In this document: piece after piece, positions 34,862 to 43,959 of the stretch
Layout: every line of letters begins with the position of its first letter
Numbering within the stretch: the stretch's first letter is position 1
Assembly: GCA_963842455.1 (NCBI GenBank)
Contig: CAWJHE010000009.1
Location: 62,001-126,000 of the forward strand
Direction: 5' to 3'
Source of the DNA: CAWJHE01 sp963842455
GTDB lineage: Bacteria > Chloroflexota > Anaerolineae > Anaerolineales > UBA4823
Length of the DNA: 64,000 bases
Translations under genes and position numbers: made by a program
Notes under the pieces: model-generated
What the model saw: only the letters and a program-made list of their open reading frames with translations
Database searches by the model: none
Told to the model about the DNA's origin: nothing

Positions 34862-36484
34862 ATGTCTAAACGTTATTTGCTTTCAGTTATAGTGCTTCTG
34901 GCTATGGTCCTGGCGTCTTGTGCACCCGCTGCTACGCCAACCCAAGCTCCGGCAGCCGAGCCTGTGCAGACCGAAGCGCCAGCTGCACAACCAGCAGCGA
35001 CCGAAGCCCCGGTTGAAGAACCTGTTGCAACCGAAGCACCAGCTGCAGAACCAACCGCAGAACCCGCTCCCGTTGAGGCTGCCGGCACCCTGCGCATTTG
35101 GGCCGATGACACACGTGCCCCAATCCTGGAGGATATGGCGGACGAGGTACTGGCTACTTATGCAGTTGAACTGGTGGTTGAACTCAAATCCGCCATCCGC
35201 GATGACTTCCAGGTAGCTGCCCCGCTTGGCGAAGGTCCAGATCTGATCGCCATCGCCCACGACCAGGCTGGCGCTTTGGTCTCCAATGGCCTGTTAGCCC
35301 CCGTTGACCTGGGCGATAAGGCTGGCGACTTTGCCCCCAAAGCCCTGGAAGCCTGCACCTTTGACGGCGTGCTTTACTGTATGCCATATGCCACAGAAAA
35401 CCTGGCTTTCTTTTACAACACCGACATGGTAGAGACTCCCCCCACCACCTGGGAAGAAGTCGTTTCCATGGGTGAAGCCCTCAAGGCTGAAGGCAAGGTC
35501 ACTTATATCATGGCCGTTACCGGTACAACCTACGATATCTACCCCCTGTTCACATCCTTCGGTGGCTACATCTTCGGTAAAAATGATGCTGGCGACTGGG
35601 ATCCCCAGGATCTGGGCCTCGATAACGAAGGTATGATCGCAGCCACCCAGTGGCTGGTTGATAATGTCAATAATGAAAATCTCCCCAAGGACTGGGACTG
35701 GGCTAACAACCACGCCCTGTTCGAGACGGGTGAAGCACCCTTCATTATGGCTGGTCCATGGGCGCTCAACCGAATCCGCGAATCCGGTATTCCTTACGCC
35801 ATCGCCAATTTCCCCGGTGAAGGCTACCCATTTGCTGGTACCCAGGGCTTCTTCATCAATGCCCGCAGCGAAAATGTTCTGCTAGCGCAGGCATTCTTGA
35901 GCGAGTTCATCGCCAATGTGGACACCCAACTGAAATTATACGAAGTTGGACAACGACCACCCGCTTATCTGCCCGCCCTCGAGCAGGTTGACGACCCAGA
36001 CCTGAAAGCCATGGCTGAAGCTGGCGTCAATGCGGCTATGATGCCCGCCATCCCGGCCATGGGTTCCGTGTGGGGTAGTTGGAACGACTCTGTAGTGCTG
36101 GCACGTGACGGCAAACAAGATTCAGATGCAGCCCTCAAGGATGCTGGCACCAAAATCCGTGCCCTGATCGCCAACCCCTTAACCGGCATGGTGAACGTAC
36201 CTGGTTCTTACCAGGCACAAGCTGGGTGTGCGGCTGACTGGGCGCCTGAATGCGCCGCCACCGCCATGACCCTCGGAGATGATGGTCTCTACCACAGCGG
36301 CCCCTTCAACCTCACTGCTGGTGAGTACGAAGGCAAAGTCGCGTTGGATGGCTCTTGGACCACCAATTACGGCGTCGAAGGTAAACCCGATGGTGATAAC
36401 TACAAGTTCACCCTGGCCGCAGACGGCACAGTCGAATTCATTTACGATCCAGCCACAAAACTGCTGGAAATCGTAATCCTGTAA
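34862..36484 (+). CDS. malE: Maltodextrin-binding lipoprotein with C-terminal X25-like domain
   Basis: 540 aa. Lipobox LAMVLASC with Cys20, an Ala/Pro/Glu linker (21-74), then a MalE-type binding protein: GTLRIWADDTRAPILEDMADE at 75-95, LPYATE-like CMPYATENLAFFYN near 174 and APFIMAGPWALNRI near 290. It differs from standard MalE by an extra C-terminal ~85 residues (about 455-540) starting CAADWAPECAATAMTLGDDG. Its GSWTTNYGVEG and VEFIYDPATKLLEI resemble the X25/pullulanase-associated starch-binding module. That domain may capture starch or oligosaccharides at the cell surface. First gene of malEFG plus four GH13 genes. Confidence 0.85.
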   Translation: MSKRYLLSVIVLLAMVLASCAPAATPTQAPAAEPVQTEAPAAQPAATEAPVEEPVATEAPAAEPTAEPAPVEAAGTLRIWADDTRAPILEDMADEVLATYAVELVVELKSAIRDDFQVAAPLGEGPDLIAIAHDQAGALVSNGLLAPVDLGDKAGDFAPKALEACTFDGVLYCMPYATENLAFFYNTDMVETPPTTWEEVVSMGEALKAEGKVTYIMAVTGTTYDIYPLFTSFGGYIFGKNDAGDWDPQDLGLDNEGMIAATQWLVDNVNNENLPKDWDWANNHALFETGEAPFIMAGPWALNRIRESGIPYAIANFPGEGYPFAGTQGFFINARSENVLLAQAFLSEFIANVDTQLKLYEVGQRPPAYLPALEQVDDPDLKAMAEAGVNAAMMPAIPAMGSVWGSWNDSVVLARDGKQDSDAALKDAGTKIRALIANPLTGMVNVPGSYQAQAGCAADWAPECAATAMTLGDDGLYHSGPFNLTAGEYEGKVALDGSWTTNYGVEGKPDGDNYKFTLAADGTVEFIYDPATKLLEIVIL

Positions 36485-36496
36485 AACTCGTTTGAA

Positions 36497-36528
36497 AAAC
36501 CGGGGAGTAGTTAACTACTCCCCGGTTT
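36497..36528 (+). terminator. Perfect hairpin after malE
   Basis: A fully palindromic 32-base stretch, AAACCGGGGAGTAG then TTAA then CTACTCCCCGGTTT, followed by TGTT. Strong intrinsic-terminator-like hairpin between malE and malF, as expected if binding protein is made in excess over permeases. Confidence 0.75.
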
Positions 36529-36623
36529 GTTACAACTTAGCTTAATTGATTGCATTAAAGAGTAATATCGTATAAATAAAATCCAAATCGAATTTTTCCA
36601 ATCATTGCTTGGAGGCATCTGCC

Positions 36624-38213
36624 ATGAGTGAAGCATTATCAAAACCACAATCATCTCGCGATGCTAATTATTTTACGAAAGTCATCAGCGTTCTGTTGCT
36701 TGTTTTGTTTGATGTTGGGGCAATTTGGTTCATCATAAGCGCGTTTTCCCAGGGATTTGATCAGCTCTTTCTGGTTGTTGCCGTAACGGCAGTCATGCTC
36801 AACCTCATTTTCCTGATCCCAAGAGCCTATCCTCTGCGCTGGATGGCTTTAGGGTTAAGTTTTCTGATCTTATTTGTGATTTATCCGATTATTTTCACCA
36901 TCTATGTGGCTTTCACCAATTATGGCGATGGTCACCTGCTGACCAAAGAGCAGGCTATCCCGCTTATCGAGCAAACGCTTTACCTTCCGGAAGAAGGCAA
37001 GTCTTATTCATGGACCGCCTTCCAAAACCCGGACGGCGAATATGCTTTATGGCTCATAAATCCTGAGGGGGCGACTTTCCTGGCAAAACCAGGCCAAGAA
37101 ATAGTACCTGCCACGCCTGGTGACCCGGGCATAGGCGAGCCGGATAGCAAAGGTATTCCGACTTCAATTGAGGGCTACAAACGCTTAAATCCTTTGCTGG
37201 CAGCTGCAGATAAGAATATACCAAACATAAAATTCGGCCTCGAAGGAGACCAAATTATCCAAATCAAAAATCCAAGTGAAGCTGCCGAATTAGAAATACT
37301 TTACAAGTATGACCCTGATACCGATACCATCATCGATCAATCCAATGGCAACATTTATAACAACGTGAATGGAACCTTCACCACCAAAGATGGCAAAACA
37401 ATCAAACCGGGCTTTCGGGCTACGGTGGGCTTTCAAAATTTCAAAGACTTAGCCACCAGCCCCGCGATCCGTGGTCCCCTGGTGCGCATTGTAACCTGGA
37501 ACTTTATATTCCCCACAGTCAGTGTGCTTTCAACATTTTTCCTGGGTCTGGCGATTGCCATTCTTTACAACGAGAAGGATTTTCCTTTCAAGAAGATCAT
37601 CCGTTCACTTCTGCTGATCCCCTATACAATCCCTGGATTAATCAGCATTATCATGTGGCGCGGCATGCTCAACCCCGAGTTCGGTATCATCAACCGTGTT
37701 TTGATGGATTGGATCGGATGGGCTCCTCGTTGGACAACCGAACCTATTTGGGCACAAATTGCCATTTTGCTTGTCAACCTCTGGTTAGGTTATCCCTATT
37801 TTATGCTGGTCAACAGCGGCGCATTGCAATCTATCCCGTCGGATCTGTATGAAGCAGCCATGATTGACGGCGCTACGGGCTGGCAGGCTTTCCGCAACAT
37901 CACATTGCCTCTGCTTCTGGTGGCTGTCGGTCCACTCATGATCGCCTCGTATGTCTTCAATTTTAATAACTTCAACCTGATCTACCTGTTCATACAAGGA
38001 GGTCCGCCCATCGCAGGAGCTTCTACACAGGCTGGTCATACGGATATTTTGATCAGTTATGTGTACAAACTGGCTTTTGAGAGCGGTGGCCGCGGTGTGC
38101 AGTATGGTTTGGCTTCAGCGATCTCCATTCTTGTCTTCTTGATTGTGGGTACGATCACCTTGTTCCAATATCGCTTCACCAATATGTGGGAGGAGGTCAG
38201 TGAAAATGTCTAG
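36624..38213 (+). CDS. malF: Maltodextrin ABC transporter permease MalF
   Basis: 529 aa from ATG 36624 behind GGAGG. An in-frame TTG at 36609 is rejected. Membrane helices at the N-terminus are followed by a large extracytoplasmic insertion (about 105-285, including AFQNPDGEYALWLINPEG and KDGKTIKPGFRATVGFQNF), equivalent to the P2 loop of E. coli MalF, which contacts the binding protein. Then come the core helices and the EAA loop YEAAMIDGATGWQAFRNITLPLL near 410. It overlaps malG by 8 bases. The large loop identifies it as true MalF rather than a generic sugar permease. Confidence 0.9.
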   Translation: MSEALSKPQSSRDANYFTKVISVLLLVLFDVGAIWFIISAFSQGFDQLFLVVAVTAVMLNLIFLIPRAYPLRWMALGLSFLILFVIYPIIFTIYVAFTNYGDGHLLTKEQAIPLIEQTLYLPEEGKSYSWTAFQNPDGEYALWLINPEGATFLAKPGQEIVPATPGDPGIGEPDSKGIPTSIEGYKRLNPLLAAADKNIPNIKFGLEGDQIIQIKNPSEAAELEILYKYDPDTDTIIDQSNGNIYNNVNGTFTTKDGKTIKPGFRATVGFQNFKDLATSPAIRGPLVRIVTWNFIFPTVSVLSTFFLGLAIAILYNEKDFPFKKIIRSLLLIPYTIPGLISIIMWRGMLNPEFGIINRVLMDWIGWAPRWTTEPIWAQIAILLVNLWLGYPYFMLVNSGALQSIPSDLYEAAMIDGATGWQAFRNITLPLLLVAVGPLMIASYVFNFNNFNLIYLFIQGGPPIAGASTQAGHTDILISYVYKLAFESGGRGVQYGLASAISILVFLIVGTITLFQYRFTNMWEEVSENV

Positions 38214-39120
38214 CATATCCCAATCCTACGAGAAGTTGCATTCATCCTACAAATTTCAAAAACGTCTTAGCCGGGGAATCAAACTGCTTGTTTCTATCTT
38301 CCTGATCCTTTTCGCCATCTTTCCGGTATTGTGGATCGTTTCTGCCTCCATCGACAATTCCCAATCCCTGGCGACACAGAAATTGATCCCTGCCAATGCT
38401 GGCATTAATAACTACCGGGATTTGTTCGGATTAAACCCGGATTATCAATTTGGTAACCTTTATTATTGGAAATGGCTGTGGAATTCGGTAAAAATCTCTA
38501 CTATTTCGACCGTCCTGTCGATTGCTATCACTACCATGGCAGCCTATGCCTTTTCACGCATGCGCTTTGCCGGGCGTGTCACCATGCTTAAGGGCATCCT
38601 GCTCATCCAGGTATTTCCGAATTTACTAGCTTTGGTAGCAATCTATCTTCTCATTTTCCAGGCAGGTCAGATCTGGTCTCAAATTGGCTTAAATACGCAT
38701 GCCGGGCTTATCCTGGTTTACCTGGGCGGCTCAATGGGCATGAATATCTGGTTGATGAAGGGTTTCCTGGATACCATTCCACACGCCATCGACGAATCGG
38801 GCATGGTGGATGGCGCTTCACATTTCCAGATTTTTTATAACCTGCTGCTGCCCTTGCTGCGTCCGATTTTGGTCGTCACCGGAATCCTGTCCTTTATTGG
38901 TACCTACGGCGATTTTATCCTGGCTCGCATCTTGCTCAACGATGTCAGCAAATACACCCTGATGGTCGGCTTACAAATTTTTACTGCCGGGCAATTTGAC
39001 AAGAAATGGGGTGTTTTTGCCGCCGGAGCCTTGATTGGCGCTTTGCCGATTATGATCATATACCTGGCTTTACAAGATCAGATTGCTGGTGGTCTAACGC
39101 AAGGCGCAGTCAAAGAATAG
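38206..39120 (+). CDS. malG: Maltodextrin ABC transporter permease MalG
   Basis: 304 aa. ATG 38206 has AGGAGG nine bases upstream and overlaps the malF stop by 8 bases, so translation is coupled. Six membrane helices, EAA loop DESGMVDGASHFQIFYNLLLPLLRPIL near 205, and the MalG C-terminus GGLTQGAVKE. No malK ATPase gene follows; the four genes downstream are GH13 enzymes. Confidence 0.9.
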   Translation: MSSISQSYEKLHSSYKFQKRLSRGIKLLVSIFLILFAIFPVLWIVSASIDNSQSLATQKLIPANAGINNYRDLFGLNPDYQFGNLYYWKWLWNSVKISTISTVLSIAITTMAAYAFSRMRFAGRVTMLKGILLIQVFPNLLALVAIYLLIFQAGQIWSQIGLNTHAGLILVYLGGSMGMNIWLMKGFLDTIPHAIDESGMVDGASHFQIFYNLLLPLLRPILVVTGILSFIGTYGDFILARILLNDVSKYTLMVGLQIFTAGQFDKKWGVFAAGALIGALPIMIIYLALQDQIAGGLTQGAVKE

Positions 39121-39137
39121 AATTTTCCGAATCGTCT

Positions 39138-39175
39138 AACAGGTTGAGGATCAGTTCTATCACCCTCAACCTGTT
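39138..39175 (+). terminator. Hairpin after malG
   Basis: AACAGGTTGAGG (39138-39149) and CCTCAACCTGTT (39164-39175) form a perfect 12-bp stem with a 14-base loop. No T tract follows, so it may stabilise the malFG message or act as a weak terminator before the GH13 genes. Confidence 0.55.
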
Positions 39176-39273
39176 GGATTCTCAGCGGCTCGTTCTAGGC
39201 GATTATAATCATCTGAGTTCCACATGCATGGCATGCAGGAATAAAACCATCCTCATTTGCTAAGGAAGTCGAC

Positions 39274-40734
39274 TTGATTATCCATACACCCGAATGGGTT
39301 CAACATGCTGTTTTCTATCAAATTTTCCCGGATCGTTTTAGCCGCAGCCCGCGCTTAAAGCACCCTCATGGCATTCACTTCAAGCCTTGGGGGACCAACC
39401 CGGCCGAACAAGGTTTTCAGGGCGGAGATCTGCTTGGCGTGGTCGATCGCCTGGATTATCTCCAGGATTTAGGTATTACGGCTCTCTATCTGAACCCCAT
39501 TTTTTCAGCCCCAGCTAACCATCGTTATAACACCTACGATTATTATCAAGTTGACCCGCTTCTGGGTGGCAATGCAGCCTTGCATGAGCTTTTGGATGAG
39601 GCCCACCGGCGTGGTATGCGAGTTGTCCTGGATGGGGTCTTCAATCACTGCGGACGAGGTTTCTGGGCTTTTCATCATATCATGGAGAACCGTGAAAAAT
39701 CACCATATATAAATTGGTTTACCACCCATGGTTTTCCACTCAATGCATACCTGGATGACCGGACCAGTCCGGCGCGATACACTTATTGGAAAAGCGCTCC
39801 GTCCTTGCCCAAATTTAATACCAACAACCCCGGCGCTCGCCAGTACCTGTTGCAAGTAGCCCGTCATTGGTTAGATTTTGGAATCGATGGATGGAGACTG
39901 GATGCCCCCGAGGAAATCCTGGATGATGATTTTTGGCGCGAGTTCCACCTTGCTGTGAAAAGCGTGAACTCCCAGGCTTATATTGTGGGCGAAATCTGGC
40001 CATCTGCGCAGCACTGGTTGCAGGGAGATATGTTCGATGGCGTCATGAATTATGTCATCACCGGTCCAATCTTGGGCTTCTTTGGCGGTGAGCAATTAAA
40101 CCGAACCTGGAACAACCGCGAAATTCCGTTGCTCCCATTGGATGCACAGGACTTTGCCCAAAAAATCGAGGCAATGTTCGCATCCTACGATTGGCAAATC
40201 AATACCACACAACTGAATATGCTGGATAGCCATGATATGCCACGCGCATTATGGATCCTGAAAGAAGACAAGCGAGCTTTACAACAAGCCGTTCTGTGTC
40301 AAATGAGCATGCCAGGAGCACCGTGTGTGTATTATGGTGACGAGATCGGCCTGTCGGCAGGCACAGACCCACATTGCCGGGGAGCCTTCCCCTGGCAAGA
40401 CCCACAAAGTTGGGACCATGAACTTCACGCTTTCTACAAACAAGCCATCGCTCTTCGGCGCACATATCCAGCCTTACGCACCGGCGATTTCACCTTCATC
40501 CACACCCAGCACAAAACGGTTGCGTATCGAAGGCGACTGGCTGATCAAGAAATTTTGGTCATCTTTAACGCCGCCAGGCAGCCTTCCCATGTCGCCATCT
40601 CCCCAGATCACTTGAACCGGCATCGCTTCAAGCAAGTCTGGCCACCAGATTCTGGGCAGACCCTGTACACCAACCCCATAATCAACCTGGAACTTCCCGC
40701 ACAGGCGAGCCTGGTCCTGGCATCTTTGGATTAG
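39274..40734 (+). CDS. GH13 neopullulanase/maltogenic-amylase-like enzyme
   Basis: 486 aa cytoplasmic alpha-glucan hydrolase starting at TTG behind AAGGAAG. Catalytic residues: nucleophile Asp210 (GWRLDAPEE), acid Glu240 (IVGEIWP) and Asp321 (LDSHDMP). Region I is VVLDGVFNHCG near 118. AVFYQIFPDRFSRS at the start and the FWAFHHIMENREKSPYINWF loop are typical of the cyclomaltodextrinase/neopullulanase subgroup, but the usual N-terminal CBM34 domain is missing. It degrades maltodextrins brought in by MalEFG. Intact, unlike the three GH13 genes after it. Confidence 0.87.
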   Translation: MIIHTPEWVQHAVFYQIFPDRFSRSPRLKHPHGIHFKPWGTNPAEQGFQGGDLLGVVDRLDYLQDLGITALYLNPIFSAPANHRYNTYDYYQVDPLLGGNAALHELLDEAHRRGMRVVLDGVFNHCGRGFWAFHHIMENREKSPYINWFTTHGFPLNAYLDDRTSPARYTYWKSAPSLPKFNTNNPGARQYLLQVARHWLDFGIDGWRLDAPEEILDDDFWREFHLAVKSVNSQAYIVGEIWPSAQHWLQGDMFDGVMNYVITGPILGFFGGEQLNRTWNNREIPLLPLDAQDFAQKIEAMFASYDWQINTTQLNMLDSHDMPRALWILKEDKRALQQAVLCQMSMPGAPCVYYGDEIGLSAGTDPHCRGAFPWQDPQSWDHELHAFYKQAIALRRTYPALRTGDFTFIHTQHKTVAYRRRLADQEILVIFNAARQPSHVAISPDHLNRHRFKQVWPPDSGQTLYTNPIINLELPAQASLVLASLD

Positions 40735-40800
40735 TCATAAGCTCATTGTACTTTGTGAGCCATAAAAAATAATCTCTGGAATAGAGTTTCAAGAAAGAAA

Positions 40801-40873
40801 GCTCTGCGCACTCAGCGGGCTCTGCGAGAGATAAGAAAATCTTTGCGTACTTTGCGCCTTTGCGAGAAATAAA
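40801..40873 (+). repeat. Dispersed repeat, copy 3 (longest, tandem units)
   Basis: Contains GCTCTGCGCACTCAGCGGGC, then TCTGCGAGAGATAAGAAAAT, then CTTTGCGTACTTTGCGCC and TTTGCGAGAAATAAA: two head-to-tail versions of the repeat. Its second half matches the copy at 48786. It ends five bases before the next GH13 start, and supplies no clear ribosome site. Confidence 0.65.
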
Positions 40874-40878
40874 GAAGA

Positions 40879-41325
40879 ATGGAAGACATACGAGATTACA
40901 TGTTTGGAGACAATATCCTTCCCGATCAGCGAGTGCAGGCGCTGCATAAATCGCAGGCGGGCGTCCAACACGGGTTTCAGATCGAGCCGTTACGCCCCAA
41001 ACCAGGTCAAACCATTCGCCTGAAGGTCACAACTTCCAGTGAGCAACCTTACCAGCGCGTACGGTTGTTCTACACTCTGGATGGATCTGCCCCAGATCCA
41101 GGAAATTGTCTCAACCTGGATCTGGAACCGAGTCAGGTTGTGTGGGATCACCTGGGATGGCAGTATCTTCGCCATTGGCATATCGACCTGCCGCCCCAGG
41201 CAGAAGACACCTTAATTCGCTATCGCATCGCTGCCCAGGTCGCCGGCAAGCAAGACATGGATTTACGCCGACAGCCAGGCGCAACAGCCAGACCAGGCCA
41301 CCAATTTTGCTTTATGGGTGAGTAG
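40879..41325 (+). CDS. N-terminal Ig-like/CBM34-like domain of a GH13 enzyme (frameshifted)
   Basis: 148 aa. Reads as the N-terminal module of the GH13 enzyme that follows: GDNILPDQRVQALHKSQAGVQH opening, GQTIRLKVTTSS strand, VRLFYTLDGSAPDPG near 58 and LIRYRIAAQVAG near 115. It has no catalytic residues. The catalytic domain begins in the next frame at 41318. Losing one G of the GGG at 41316-41318 gives a continuous HQFCFMVSSIPTPAWTDQ, so I treat it as part of one ~600 aa enzyme broken by an indel. An 8-base overlapping pair of separate genes is the alternative, but no ribosome site precedes 41318. Confidence 0.6.
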   Translation: MEDIRDYMFGDNILPDQRVQALHKSQAGVQHGFQIEPLRPKPGQTIRLKVTTSSEQPYQRVRLFYTLDGSAPDPGNCLNLDLEPSQVVWDHLGWQYLRHWHIDLPPQAEDTLIRYRIAAQVAGKQDMDLRRQPGATARPGHQFCFMGE

Positions 41326-42103
41326 TATTCCCACACCAGCCTGGACTGACCAGGCGCTGATCTACCATGTCTTTGTCGATCGATTTTACCCGGGGGATGG
41401 TAAGGACTGGAATCAGCCTGAAGATCTGGGGGGTTATTACGACGGTACCATCCGCGGCGTTGAGGAAAAGTTGGACTATATCCAATCTCTGGGCTACAAC
41501 ACCCTGTGGTTGTCGCCCTTCTTCGCCAGCCCTTCTCATCACGGCTATGACGCCACCGATATGTACCAGGTGGAACCGCGCCTGGGGACCAACCAGGACC
41601 TGTACCATCTAATCCAAACCATCCACCAGCGCGGCATGCGTATCATCCTCGATTTTGTCGCCAACCATTGGTCCCATAAGCATCCCAGCTTGCTGGAGGC
41701 CCAGAAGGATCGTAACAGCCCATTTTTCGACTGGTATGTATGGAAGGACTGGCCTGAGGAATATGAAGGCTTCTTCGGGGTCAAGACCATGCCCAAGCTT
41801 AACCTCCAATTGGGCAGCCCGGCGCGCCAGTATTTGCTGGATTGCGCCCGCTTCTGGTTGGAAAAAGGTTTTGACGGTTACCGGCTGGATTTTGCCTACG
41901 GACCGCCCCTGGATTTTTGGATCGATTTCCGCCGGGTATGCAAAAAAACCAAACCGGATTGCTGGCTGTTTGGCGAAGTCATCCACAGCGCACAGGCCCA
42001 GCGCAGCTTTGCCCCGGCTTTTGATGGCATGATCGATTTTCTGCTGGCGGAAGCGCTCAGGCAATCCTTTGGCTATGCTCGCTGGCGGCATCGATCAATT
42101 TGA
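41318..42103 (+). CDS. GH13 alpha-glucan hydrolase, central part (frameshifted)
   Basis: Catalytic (beta/alpha)8 barrel up to strand 6 or 7. AWTDQALIYHVFVDRFYPGDGKDW opening, region I IILDFVANHWSHKH near 108, nucleophile in FDGYRLDFAYGP near 190, acid in CWLFGEVIHSAQ near 222. It leaves frame after EALRQSF at the TTT of 42067-42069 and continues in 42069-42698. Product would be a cytoplasmic amylase/alpha-glucosidase-type enzyme acting on maltodextrins. Confidence 0.68.
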   Translation: MSSIPTPAWTDQALIYHVFVDRFYPGDGKDWNQPEDLGGYYDGTIRGVEEKLDYIQSLGYNTLWLSPFFASPSHHGYDATDMYQVEPRLGTNQDLYHLIQTIHQRGMRIILDFVANHWSHKHPSLLEAQKDRNSPFFDWYVWKDWPEEYEGFFGVKTMPKLNLQLGSPARQYLLDCARFWLEKGFDGYRLDFAYGPPLDFWIDFRRVCKKTKPDCWLFGEVIHSAQAQRSFAPAFDGMIDFLLAEALRQSFGYARWRHRSI

Positions 42104-42698
42104 AGCCTTCCTGAGCGCCCATGAAACCTATTTTGAAGGTATCGTCCAGCGTTTAACCATTTTAGACAACCACGATATGAACCGTTTCCTTTTCCTGGCG
42201 GGAAATGACCAACGCCGGCTTAGATTAGGAGCCTTGCTGATCTACACCCTGGCAGGAAACCCTATCCATTATTACGGCACCGAAGCCGGCGTAACTCAGG
42301 AGCGGCCTACTCACCAGGGCGAGCGCGGCTTCTTTGAAGAAGCACGTCAGCCCATGCTGTGGGGGCAGCAGGCAGACCAGGAATTGATGGCTTATTTTCA
42401 GAGACTGACACAGTTGCGCCATGCTAACCCTGCTTTACGCACAGGTACCCGAAAACTGCAATACCTGGATTCAAAAACTGGCGCCTATGTTTACGAGCGC
42501 CAGCTGGGGAAAGGACGTTTTCTGGTCGCATTTAACCTGGATGAAGTGCCCCAGGTCATAACGCTCAATCTGGCGGGTTTTGTTGGGGCAAAAGACTTAC
42601 TGAACAACCAGAAGCTGGAAGCTGATAGAAACATGCTGCGCATCCACCTGGCTCCGCTTTCTGGGGCCTTAATCGGAATGGAGAAAGATAATGAATAA
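42069..42698 (+). CDS. GH13 alpha-glucan hydrolase, C-terminal part (frameshifted)
   Basis: Continues the enzyme at 41318. AMLAGGIDQFEAFLSAHETYFEG, then the third catalytic Asp in LTILDNHDMNRFLFLAG, region VII-like LAGNPIHYYGTEAGVTQ, and a beta-sandwich C-terminal domain (LGKGRFLVAFNLDEVPQ). Its stop overlaps the ATG of the next GH13 gene by 8 bases, so the downstream arrangement is intact. Taken with 40879-42103 this is one enzyme of about 600 residues. Confidence 0.68.
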   Translation: MAMLAGGIDQFEAFLSAHETYFEGIVQRLTILDNHDMNRFLFLAGNDQRRLRLGALLIYTLAGNPIHYYGTEAGVTQERPTHQGERGFFEEARQPMLWGQQADQELMAYFQRLTQLRHANPALRTGTRKLQYLDSKTGAYVYERQLGKGRFLVAFNLDEVPQVITLNLAGFVGAKDLLNNQKLEADRNMLRIHLAPLSGALIGMEKDNE

Positions 42699-43959
42699 GA
42701 CCTGTAGATTCCAAGTGGGTTTGACGATGATTATGCTCAGCATGGTCATTCTGGCGGCCTGTACCCCCTCCAGCCCCACGCCTCAGGTGGCTGCGCCTGC
42801 CTCTCCAGCCTCTCCCACGGAAGAATCTGTAGAGATAGCGACACCTGTTGCACAGCAAGAAACTGAACCGGTTCCATCAGCCTCTCCGACAGCGCTGCCA
42901 GAGACGGCACAAAGATTCCTGCCATGGTGGAATGACACCGTCTTCTACGAAATTTTCGTGCGCAGTTTTATGGATTCGGATGGGGATGGCATCGGGGATA
43001 TCAATGGCATCATCAGTATGCTCGATTATCTTAACGATGGCGACCCTACCACCACAGAGGATCTGGGGGTGACTGGTATCTGGCTGATGCCCATCCAGCC
43101 TTCCCCCAGTTATCACGGTTATGATGTCACCGATTACTATGGCATCAACCCGGATTATGGTACGATCGATGATTTTAAGAACCTGTTGCAGGAGGCTCAT
43201 CAAAGGGGGATAAAAATCATCATCGACCTGGTTTACAACCACACCAGCAGCCAGCATCCCTGGTTTATCGCTTCACGGGCCAATGATCCAGCCTATCGCG
43301 ACTGGTATGTTTGGTCAGAGACCAACCCGGGGTTCCTGGGGCCCTGGGGTCAACAGGTCTGGTACCAGACTGATAATGGCTACTACTATGCCATCTTTTG
43401 GAGCGAAATGCCAGACCTGAACCTGGCTAACCCTGAAGTCACCACCGAGATGAACGAAGCGACTCGTTTCTGGCTGGAGGATATGGGTGTGGATGGCTTT
43501 CGCTTGGATGCCGCCCGCCATTATATTGAACAGGGCAGAGGCCAGGAAAACACACCTGCCACGCATGCCTGGTTGCAAAGTTTTTTCAAGTATTATAAAG
43601 ATTTGAACCCTCAGGCTTTTACCGTCGGCGAAATTTGGACCAGCACCGATCAGATCCTCGAGTATATTGGCGACGAAGTCGATATCGCCTTTGAATTTGA
43701 CCTGGCGCAGAGCTTCTTAACCGCTGCCAGAGGACCGATTACCGCCTCGCTTAATGAACAGATGGAAGAAGTGCTCAAGAATTACCCGGAAGGTCAATAT
43801 GCAGTCTTCCTGACCAACCACGACCAGGATCGGGTCATGTCGCAGCTGGGAGAGGATGAAGCGCGCTGCCAAACTGGCTGCCACCCTGATGCTCACTTCA
43901 CCCGGTGTACCCTTTATCTACTACGGAGAAGAGATCGGCATGACGGGTGTCAAGCCTGA
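42691..43959 (+). CDS. Secreted GH13 alpha-amylase/alpha-glucosidase lipoprotein, N-terminal part (frameshifted)
   Basis: Extracytoplasmic GH13 enzyme. Signal peptide with lipobox MVILAACTPSS (Cys near 24) and a Pro/Ala/Thr linker to ~75. Catalytic domain from WWNDTVFYEIFVRSFMDSDGDGIGD, with region I IIIDLVYNHTSSQHPWF near 180, nucleophile VDGFRLDAARHY near 275, acid FTVGEIWTS near 312 and third Asp FLTNHDQDRVMSQLGEDEA near 375-390. The frame breaks near 43863 (GATGAAGCGCGCTGCC, probably a lost GC). It continues in 43856-44449. It would cleave starch or dextrins outside the membrane for MalE to collect. Confidence 0.72.
   Translation: MNKTCRFQVGLTMIMLSMVILAACTPSSPTPQVAAPASPASPTEESVEIATPVAQQETEPVPSASPTALPETAQRFLPWWNDTVFYEIFVRSFMDSDGDGIGDINGIISMLDYLNDGDPTTTEDLGVTGIWLMPIQPSPSYHGYDVTDYYGINPDYGTIDDFKNLLQEAHQRGIKIIIDLVYNHTSSQHPWFIASRANDPAYRDWYVWSETNPGFLGPWGQQVWYQTDNGYYYAIFWSEMPDLNLANPEVTTEMNEATRFWLEDMGVDGFRLDAARHYIEQGRGQENTPATHAWLQSFFKYYKDLNPQAFTVGEIWTSTDQILEYIGDEVDIAFEFDLAQSFLTAARGPITASLNEQMEEVLKNYPEGQYAVFLTNHDQDRVMSQLGEDEARCQTGCHPDAHFTRCTLYLLRRRDRHDGCQA

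Noticed and set aside
34873..35387. Several long open frames antisense to malE
   Set aside because: They are by-products of the Ala/Pro/Glu-rich linker and GC-rich codons; biased composition, no homology.
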